Source: Rachicladosporium sp. CCFEE 5018
Taxonomy: Eukaryota > Ascomycota > Dothideomycetes > Cladosporiales > Cladosporiaceae
DNA length: 64,000 bases
Direction: 5' to 3'
Assembly: GCA_002077045.2 (NCBI GenBank)
Contig: KZ111169.1
Coordinates: 321,286-385,285 of the forward strand
The notes under the pieces are model-generated. The model ran no database searches. It worked only from the letters and a program-made list of their open reading frames with translations, and was not told where the DNA came from. Below are positions 56,059-64,000 of the stretch, in pieces. Within the stretch, counting starts at the first letter, position 1, and every line of letters starts with the position of its first letter. The translations under genes and the position numbers were made by a program.

Positions 56059-58084
56059 ATGCCTACCCTCGTGGTGGTAAACTTCAACATTATCTGCGCC
56101 ACCCTCGGAGGCTTCATCACAGTCTTCGGCCTGGTCTCCTACCTACTCAAAGAGAAGTTCTACCTTTCCGAAGCTCTGATCTCGACAATCTTCGGAGTGG
56201 TCTTTGGGCCTCACGCTGCGGACTTCATACGACCGCTTGACTATGCAAATGGCAGCGAAATAGACCTGGAGACGATCACGCTGTACTTCACGCGACTAGT
56301 GCTGGGCGTACAGCTGGTCCTCGCTGGGGTGCAATTGCCGAGCAAGTACCTCTGGAAAGAATGGAAGAGCCTCTCGATCTTGCTTGGACCGGGCATGTGC
56401 ATTATGTGGATGTCTACATCTCTGCTGGTCTGGGGTCTGGTGCCAAACATCTCGTTTCTTTTCGCCTTGGCTGTGGGAGCTGCTGTCACACCTACAGATC
56501 CTATCTTATCCAACAGCATTGTCAAGGGCAAGTTCGCGGACAAGAACATCCCTCGTGAGCTGCAGAAGATCATCATCGCCGAGTCTGGGGCGAATGATGG
56601 GCTTGGCTACCCGTTCTTATTCCTCGCGCTGTATCTGATCCAGTATACTGAAGATCAGGGACTTGGGACTGCTGGAGGCGGTGCAGGCAAGGCGATCGGA
56701 CTCTGGTTCATTGAGACGTGGTGCTACACTATCCTGCTCTCTATCGCTTATGGAGCTGTAGTGGGCTGGCTGGCGAAGGAACTACTGCACTGGGCCGAGG
56801 AGCGCCACTACGTGGACAGAGAGTCGTTCCTTGTGTTTGCGATCACGCTTGCAGTAAGTATAACTCACCATGCAGAGTTTGAAGCACTGCTGACAAGTAT
56901 AACAGCTCTTCATCGTGGGCACATGCGGTATGATCGGGTCTGACGACGTTCTCGCATGCTTCATCGCCGGTAACGTCTTCACCTGGGACGACTGGTTCCG
57001 CCTCGAGACTAAGGATGACTCATTGCAACCGACGATCGATTTGCTGCTCAACTTGTCAGTGTTTCTATGGTTTGGCGCAGTCTGCCCATGGCATCTGTTC
57101 GTCGAGAACACAGTGATCCCGATCTACCGCCTGATACCTCTGGGCATACTTGTGCTTCTGCTGCGTCGACTGCCAATGGTGCTGTGTTTCCACCATTTCA
57201 TCCATCAAGTTGAGGACATCCGACATGCTCTGTTCGTGGGCTTCTTTGGACCTATTGGCGTGTCAGCGATCTTCTACCTCTACATCGCAAGGGAATTCCT
57301 GCACACCCTTGAAGTGGATGGCCACCAGAGAGAAGACGCCACTCAGTTGTCCGAGGTCCTCATGGTAGTCATCTGGTTCCTGACGATCTGCTCGATCGTC
57401 GTTCACGGTCTGTCGATCCCGCTTGGTAAGTTCGGACTATATCTGCCGCGGACGATCTCGATGGCACTGTCTTCCGAGAACAGGTCTACAAGCTTCAGTC
57501 GGACGCGCTCGTCTGATGACCGCCATACGCGGAGTGAGGCCGACAGTCAGCATCAAGAGCGTGGTATTGCCTCGCTCTTTCGAAGGCGTCGCAACACTGC
57601 TGGACCTGACGCGACAGGCAGTCGATCGAGCCTAGTACCCGGTGCAGTGTCACGTATTGGACAGTATATCTTCAGCGATATCCGCCGACCTCATGGCACA
57701 ACTGTGCATGGGTCGGACGGTGTTCGCGGTGATGCTGACGAAACCGATGATAATAAGTCTCCGCCGGGGGGCGACTCTCCGCCGCGTGGACGTCCGACGA
57801 TCTCAGCACCCAAAGACGGACGCGTGATGGGGCATGCGATCGCGGCGCAGGACCAGTCAGACGTTGTTGCAGATGATGTCCAGCGTCCGGATGCGATCTC
57901 CGCAGCGGGATCGACGACCAACAGTGCTGTGCCTTCGCGTGTGCAGAGTCCTGCCGCCGTAAGGGCTGAGGCTACTGCAGGCATGCCGGCAGGCTGGCAG
58001 AGGAGCATTCGCTTTGGTGATGAAGTGGCGGCAGGAGGTTCCGCAGCAAAAACTGGCAATGAGCAAGTACTGGACATTCGGTGA
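56059..58084 (+). CDS. NHA1: Nha1-type Na+(K+)/H+ antiporter (copy C)
   Basis: Exons 56059-56853 and 56906-58084, 657 residues, same as copy B. Confidence 0.92.
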
Positions 58085-58243
58085 AAGTCTGCGACAAGGA
58101 CGGATTTCTCGAAGTGGGTATGCCACTACAAGGAGATGTTGCCGCTGCACCGGATACGTGCGCAGAGCGGTCGGCAAGTCCGATTGTAGCCTAGGCTGTA
58201 CGAGCTCTCATCATGTATCGTACCAGGCAGGACTTGTCTCCGC

Positions 58244-60035
58244 TCAATCATCGAAGACGTCGTAGTGATGGCCGTCATACCTCAAAGCTGCCTTTTGGAC
58301 CTCTACCGCATGCAGCGTAGTCTTGCCCAGGGAGTCTGTCCGCAATTCAGGGACCAAACACGTACAAGAGACTGACCTACAGGCATCCCTGTACATCTCC
58401 ATCGCTGGATCGACAGAAGCCATGCCGCAACAATCATGGTGTGGCTGGAACAACAGGACCTCCAGACCGCGGCGTTCGTGCTGTTGTCGAGCTTTCGCAA
58501 ACGTGCGGAAGATCTCGGCCGCGGGCTGGAGGTAGGAGCTGGCAAGTGCGCTCATGTGCCAGCCAAGAAGGCGCAAAGCTTTCAATGCTGGGAGACCCAG
58601 AGCGATCCTCCGAATGATATCAAGGAAGTCAGGGCGCACGGTCTCAGTATCGGGAGGTACTGTCATATTGTCCAGCCAGACCGCCAGGTCCTCGATCCAA
58701 GGCGATTGTCCAAGCAACACTTGCAGCAGCGCAGATGGGCAAGGATGTGCCTGGCGACCCCGTTCGACCTCGTCCCATACTGCAACGCTGTATGAAAATG
58801 TTCGCAGTGTGGATGTGTGTTTGATGAGACTTTCTAAAGCGAGCATGGGAGGCGCAGTAGGATTCCTGATGATCGCATGTATGGACAAGTGGGTGAGTCC
58901 AGTGCAAAGCATCAGTATATCGGAAAGCGTCATCATGTCTAGGGAATCATGCCGATGGCAAGAGACCTGAAGCGTCTTCAACTGAGGCGGATGCTCACGA
59001 AAGTGGCCAAGGAGACCAGAGAGAAGCCGTCCGATTGCACGTAATCCTACGATGTCCAACGTGACCAAATGGGAGAAGTCTACATTGACGAAGAGACTCT
59101 TGTCGACATAGGTGAGATCCATCTGACGTAAACTCAAACGTGCTAGTCGCAGCGGCTGTGCCAGGTCGCAAGGATCGTCGTAGTTGAGCAGTCCTCTCCA
59201 GAAGCCTAGATGTAACCGTGCAGACGGCCACATGGGCGGCATCGCATCGCCCACCAGCTCGAGGCTGGTCAGCATGCCAGAGCGCTTCAAGAGCTCGGCT
59301 GTTCTTCCCAGACTACCATCTGTAGCCCGTAAGCTGAGGGTCGTCAATCTTGACGTCCACGGCTTCGACAAGAGGATCGGCTGAACTAAGGATCTAGGTT
59401 TTGGATCGGTTGCGGCTATGCCCATACGAATAACACTGAGCGTACGTTGCTGCCTGGCTATCTTCCCTAGCAAGGCTTCACTCATGTCCAAGTTGGAGGG
59501 AAAGCTTGGCTCCGTAGTTAGTGGTCAATGTCATGCTCGTACTAGCTCGCGTCGAAAACGCATTCACGACCTACCTGATGCCAATGAGACTGTGTATGGG
59601 CAGTGTTCTCAGCGCAACCGTGGCATCTTTGTGCATTCGACACACCTCGTGTACCTGCTGTCGCGTAGTGAACGAGAGGTAGCGTACATGCTTGTGCCCA
59701 GAGTGATCTGCACGGTAGAATGCATGCGCGAAAGGATCCTCCAAGCCCAGGCGGACGTGCCGATACAGAAGCGGTGCTGCTACAGCCCGTAAGGACTTGC
59801 ATACGAGACACAGCTGTCGTAGATCGCTCGGACGCTTGATGTGCCCAATGATAGTGAGAAGGAGCTCGGCTATCAGCTTGTCCAGTGTTGCTACTGCCGC
59901 GACTGGACCTGGTGGTAGCTTAGAGTATGGCGGAGGGTGATCCATGGAGTCGGCAGCCACAGCGATATGTCTCGCTTCCATGGTCGAATCGCTCCAGACC
60001 TGACTTGTCGAAGACCACGCGTCCCAGGAGTACAT
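58244..60035 (-). CDS. F-box protein (copy C)
   Basis: Exons 59575-60035 and 58244-59504, 573 residues, same as 42159-43950 and with the same doubt about which ATG is used. Confidence 0.75.
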
Positions 60036-60734
60036 AAACGAAATGACGATTGAAGCAGCGGGCAAGCTACACAGTATAGCGAAGCCAGCTTAGAGCCGAC
60101 TTGATCGTCAACCGCAGCCTGGGCTCCCACTTTGAATATCTCTACTGCATCACTATGTGTAATGCTGTCAATGTGCCTAAGATCTGAAAACAAAATGGTG
60201 TCGACCGTACGGCAATTGCCGAAACGTCGGCACCCGACGATGTTTTCGAACATCCCCGATCTCGGGGTGCTCCTTAGCTTTCACAGCAACCAAAGGAAGG
60301 TGCGATCTGAACGTTGTTCCTGCTGCGCACAGCAAGTTCGCGTCGCACTTGCCCTAAGACGAGTCCTGCGTGAGATTGACTATCTTCCCGATCACAGACT
60401 AGGTCAAGGATAGTCACTGCAGACACCTGCATTATTGGGCTATATCACTCGATCAAGCACGTTGGACTGCGAAGTACGCGAACGCTGTGAAACTCCTAGA
60501 AGCAACTCCCTTACTATATACATGCAGGAGGACCAGGGACATACCCGCTTTGCAAAGGCTATGCGCATACGTTTGCAATTTGCATTCGCCTAGTGGGTAT
60601 GTATAAGGTAGCGTAACGAGGGCGACTCAAGGGTGGGTGTTAAAGGAACGAGCCTTTAAAGCAGTGGACATATGAAGGCTTCGATTGGAAGCCATTCAAT
60701 AGCCAGTGGAGACTATAGATAGTGGTCATATCGA

Positions 60735-63700
60735 CTACCTCTTAAGCATGCGCTTCACGAATCCCTTCTTCTTGGGCTGCGCCAACGCCGCACCCTCCTC
60801 CTGCACATTGTGCCTCGTTACAATACTTAGGAACACCTGGTCCAGCGTGGCCTGGCTAACAGAGTAGTACTCGAAGCCCAACCTCTCTTTACTTCTCTCC
60901 AGCTCAGCGAACAACGCAGCAATACCGTGGCCATTCTTACCCGCGACCTTGACTTCATCGTCAGCGTACACAGCCGTCCGATCGTTCGGCACACTGAATC
61001 GCATCTGCCCATGGAAGCTGCGATCCTCTGTCTGCGCGCTGGGGAACGTCTGCGAGATGAAGGTCTTGATGTCGTCCATAACGGCCGTTGAGGTGTGCGG
61101 AGCGTCTTTATGAACGAGGTGAACGTGGTAGGCGTCGCCGTGCTTCTTTCTCAGGTCATCCGAAGTTCCAAGCGCCAGCATTCGTCTTGCCATGATGCCA
61201 GCGCGGCTAGCGAGAGCGTCTGCTTCTTCCATGGAATGCGTTGTCAGTACCAGTGCGCGACCGGCGGAGATGCTGCTCAGTGTCCGCCACATCACGCGCT
61301 TGGAAGCTGCGTCCATGCCTGAGCTGGGCTCGTCAAGAAGTAGCACAGTCGGGTTGCCAATCAAAGCAATGCCGAGACTGAGCTTGCGCTTGTTGCCTCC
61401 GGACAGCTTCGCTGCCATGCGAGACTTGAATGGCGCCAGACCGACAGCGTGGATGACTTGCTCAACGTTGTGCTCGACATCCTTGATACCACGAGCGCGG
61501 GCGTAGAAGCGTAGGTGCTCAACGGCGGTCATCTGATCCATGGCGTCGAATTGAGGACAGACACCCAGGCTTTGGCGGGCTGCCGCACGCTGGGCGATGA
61601 TGCTCTTGCCCTCGATAAGGATATCGCTAGATCTCGCGCTCGGTCTACTATCACCACGGATGAGCCCGATGGTAGTTGACTTGCCGGCGCCATTGGGGCC
61701 TAGCAGGGCGAATACCTCGCCTTCGGGGACAGCAAAGGTAACGTCCTGGACGGCGATGTTCGAGCCAAAGGCTTTGGTAGCATGTAGTACCCTCAGCGAG
61801 TCGCTGCAGGCGTCCGCTCTGCGAGCTTCGTCAAACACCTCCGGGTCAATCTCTTCTGTCTCCTCGACTTCCTGCGAGCGAGCCTTCCTTCTCGTCAGAA
61901 AAGCCGGCTGCCACCCGCTGTCCCACCAGATGAGAAAGCCGAGCATGATCGCTGATTGCAAGATCAGATACAAAATCGGTCCACCATACACAGTCATCGC
62001 ACCAGGGTATGAAGCGATCTCGTTGCCTCTGCATAGAATTGAGAACTCATTGAAGGTCAGCAGTAGCGCCCTCAGCAGATTGCCAGCTGGGAAGAAGGCA
62101 GCGATCACAAAATGTGCAATGTTCACAGTCTTGTCAACACTGGCCGCCGGTATGTAGGTCTGTATACAGAGGTATGCGATGAAGTAGATTAGGAAGAAGC
62201 AGCATTGTCCGCCAGCGGCAAAGGCGAAGGTGGCGAGCTGACTGGTGGCGAAGAGCGAGACAACATAGCTCATCAGCAATGCCGAGAGTCCGTAGAACGC
62301 GAAGACAACGAACAGGTAGCCTGGTGCGTAGAGTGCTGACGACGAAGCCGTGAAGATGATGATGGTGACGGCACTGACGATCAGCACAATGCAGAAGTCG
62401 AAAAGCGTGTATGCGATCCAAAGAGGTCCAGCACGAACACCGTTGCTGTAGTGCAGGGCTCGGACGTTGCGGATTCTTTCAATATTGGTGTACAGCGAGA
62501 AGAACCCGGGGTATGCGCACATGGCCAGACCGAAGTACAGGATGAACTGCAAGCTCTTGCCTGCAGACGGCGCAAATGGGATGTCGAATGCCTGGAAATT
62601 GGTCGAGATCGGGAAACCCAGCAAGCTAGTGTCGAATAGATTCTGCATGATGATGGCGTAGTATAGCTCATAGTTGCCACGATAGGCGAACGTCGGGGTG
62701 TTGCCGAGGAAGAAGCCTCCGGGGTTGGTCTGGCTGTAATTGGCTGATACGTAGTCGTCGAACGATCGCAAGGTGTCAACGCTCACGAGTCCTTCAAATT
62801 GTCCAACGCTGCCGGGAGGACCAGCGGGAATCGTCGCGTTGCCACGCGATAGGATCAAGGCTTCGAGGGAGTACAGGTCTGACGCAGAGACGCCGCTTCC
62901 AGGTGTGCACGTCAGCGCCTCGAAGCCCTTCAAGAAGAGTGTGACCAAAGCGCCTGCAATGATGGGAATAGCTAAGGCAGCCAAGTATGGTAGGGAGTTG
63001 CGCCGCAAGATTACAACGCGCTTTCGGAACAGCACCCAGACTTGTGCAAAGAATGACAAACTCCGACCGTGAGCGAGCTGAATGCCACCCTTCTCGATGG
63101 GCGTCACTTGCTCAGTCGATGACACAGGAGAGATGGGGGCGCGGACATCCTTGTCTAGCTCTTCCTTAACTTCCTCGGCAAGCTTCAGGAAGACGTCCTC
63201 GATTGTCGGCCCGTTGACTTGATAGTCACGCACGCCAACTTTCTCAAGCTCGCTGACGAACTGTGCGGCAGCTCCGGAGTTTGCGAGCTGGTACACGGTC
63301 TGGTCGTGTAGCACTTGCTTCGGTAGTGCATCGAGAGCGGCGGGTAAAAGTTTGCTATCTTCATGGTAGATGCGGACGCGATAGCCACCGCCGAGCTCGT
63401 GCTTCAGGGCGACTGACGACCCGTTAGCGACTAGACGGCCCTTGGACAAGATCGTGATGTCGTCGGATAGCAAGTCTGCCTCATCCAAAAAGTGCGTTGT
63501 CAAGATCATTGACCTTCTGCCACGTTCAGCCAATATGATGTCCCACACCTTCCTTCGTGAGAGCGGGTCGATACCACTGGACACTTCATCGATCAGGCAG
63601 GTGGTCGATCCGCCTGTCAGCATCATAGCAAGCTGACACTTCCTTTTCTGACCACCAGACAGTGTCACAGACTTTGCGTGCATCTTGTGGTCAAGATCGC

Positions 63701-64000
63701 ACGTCCTGACGAGAGCCTGCATTGTATCTTTCGAGTCGACGGTCGTAGCCTTGAGCCGGTTGAAGATCCGGACATGTTCAAGTACCGTCAACTCGTCCCA
63801 GAGAACATTTTTCTGTGGGCACAATCCGATGCCACCAGTCGCGTCAATGTCAATGCTACCGTCAGTCGGCTTCTGCAAACCTGCAAGCATGTCGAGTGAT
63901 GTGCTCTTGCCACTACCGTTGGCACCCAACAGGACCATGATCTGCCCACGCAAAACGGAGAAGCTGACATCGTCCACAGCGCGCACTGTCGAACGCGGTG
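60735..64000 (-). CDS. ABCA-type ABC transporter, runs off the right edge (copy C)
   Basis: About 1,088 residues from NBD1 to the C-terminus (GFVKRMLKR), same as copy B. The 5' part lies beyond the window. The frame is open through base 64000. Confidence 0.9.
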   Translation of the reverse strand, partial: PRSTVRAVDDVSFSVLRGQIMVLLGANGSGKSTSLDMLAGLQKPTDGSIDIDATGGIGLCPQKNVLWDELTVLEHVRIFNRLKATTVDSKDTMQALVRTCDLDHKMHAKSVTLSGGQKRKCQLAMMLTGGSTTCLIDEVSSGIDPLSRRKVWDIILAERGRRSMILTTHFLDEADLLSDDITILSKGRLVANGSSVALKHELGGGYRVRIYHEDSKLLPAALDALPKQVLHDQTVYQLANSGAAAQFVSELEKVGVRDYQVNGPTIEDVFLKLAEEVKEELDKDVRAPISPVSSTEQVTPIEKGGIQLAHGRSLSFFAQVWVLFRKRVVILRRNSLPYLAALAIPIIAGALVTLFLKGFEALTCTPGSGVSASDLYSLEALILSRGNATIPAGPPGSVGQFEGLVSVDTLRSFDDYVSANYSQTNPGGFFLGNTPTFAYRGNYELYYAIIMQNLFDTSLLGFPISTNFQAFDIPFAPSAGKSLQFILYFGLAMCAYPGFFSLYTNIERIRNVRALHYSNGVRAGPLWIAYTLFDFCIVLIVSAVTIIIFTASSSALYAPGYLFVVFAFYGLSALLMSYVVSLFATSQLATFAFAAGGQCCFFLIYFIAYLCIQTYIPAASVDKTVNIAHFVIAAFFPAGNLLRALLLTFNEFSILCRGNEIASYPGAMTVYGGPILYLILQSAIMLGFLIWWDSGWQPAFLTRRKARSQEVEETEEIDPEVFDEARRADACSDSLRVLHATKAFGSNIAVQDVTFAVPEGEVFALLGPNGAGKSTTIGLIRGDSRPSARSSDILIEGKSIIAQRAAARQSLGVCPQFDAMDQMTAVEHLRFYARARGIKDVEHNVEQVIHAVGLAPFKSRMAAKLSGGNKRKLSLGIALIGNPTVLLLDEPSSGMDAASKRVMWRTLSSISAGRALVLTTHSMEEADALASRAGIMARRMLALGTSDDLRKKHGDAYHVHLVHKDAPHTSTAVMDDIKTFISQTFPSAQTEDRSFHGQMRFSVPNDRTAVYADDEVKVAGKNGHGIAALFAELERSKERLGFEYYSVSQATLDQVFLSIVTRHNVQEEGAALAQPKKKGFVKRMLKR

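Larger units (their letters stand above)
49027..64000. repeat. Copy C: apparently exact repeat of 32942-47915
   Basis: Every gene and intergenic stretch I compared matches copy B at an offset of 16085, and every predicted translation is the same. It runs off the right edge of the window. Its start and end have no relation to gene boundaries. Confidence 0.95.

Noticed and set aside
12240..64000. Mobile element or large terminal repeats causing the duplication
   Set aside because: I saw no transposase, integrase, reverse transcriptase, long terminal repeats or inverted repeats at copy ends; copy boundaries coincide with N gaps instead.

Overview
This is nuclear DNA of a filamentous ascomycete. 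Genes are closely packed on both strands and carry short introns (about 49-123 bp) with GT..AG ends and TACTAAC/CTAAC-like branch sites. The families are fungal: a Chs7 chitin-synthase chaperone, an Nha1-type Na+/H+ antiporter, a YAT-type amino-acid permease, Crt10 and a GID-complex armadillo subunit. Two diverged but intact copies of a long gene block point to a highly duplicated or hybrid genome. Halotolerant or rock-inhabiting black Dothideomycetes (Hortaea or Friedmanniomyces type) would fit, but that placement is inference.

Layout. Bases 1-12139 form a single-copy contig: GID5/ARMC8-like (+, 5' end missing), an unrecognised protein (-), Crt10 (+), a short-chain dehydrogenase (+), a Rab GTPase (-), an amino-acid permease (-), and the first 89 nt of a LOG-type phosphoribohydrolase gene. 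Three runs of exactly 100 N (12140-12239, 29440-29539, 48927-49026) separate it from three versions of one block. Copy A (12240-29439) holds LOG, CHS7-like, XRCC4-like, BRCT protein, beta-carbonic anhydrase (-), MARVEL protein, UBL-WLM metalloprotease, NHA1-like and ABCA transporter (-, cut by the gap). Copy B (29540-48926) has the same order with scattered substitutions, a frameshifted LOG, and an F-box gene between NHA1 and ABCA that copy A lacks. Copy C (49027-64000) appears base-identical to 32942-47915 of copy B (offset 16085).

Interpretation. The last 458 bases before the first gap repeat exactly as the first 458 bases after it, so contig 1 and copy A overlap and the LOG exon is listed twice. 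Copies A and B begin at the same base. The simplest reading is one locus of about 29 kb, present as two diverged haplotypes or homeologs and laid end to end by scaffolding, with part of haplotype B entered twice. A true tandem array cannot be excluded from sequence alone.

Function. The window is mostly housekeeping: protein degradation (GID5, UBL-WLM, F-box), DNA repair and nucleotide supply (XRCC4-like, BRCT, Crt10), trafficking and wall synthesis (Rab, Chs7, MARVEL), and membrane transport (permease, Nha1, ABCA). No transposon, CRISPR array, viral gene, rRNA or convincing tRNA was seen. Differences between A and B in coding regions are largely silent, which suggests both copies have been under selection. 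The notable signals are the duplication structure, the F-box presence/absence, the LOG frameshift, and a conserved pair of ACGCGT boxes upstream of the MARVEL gene.
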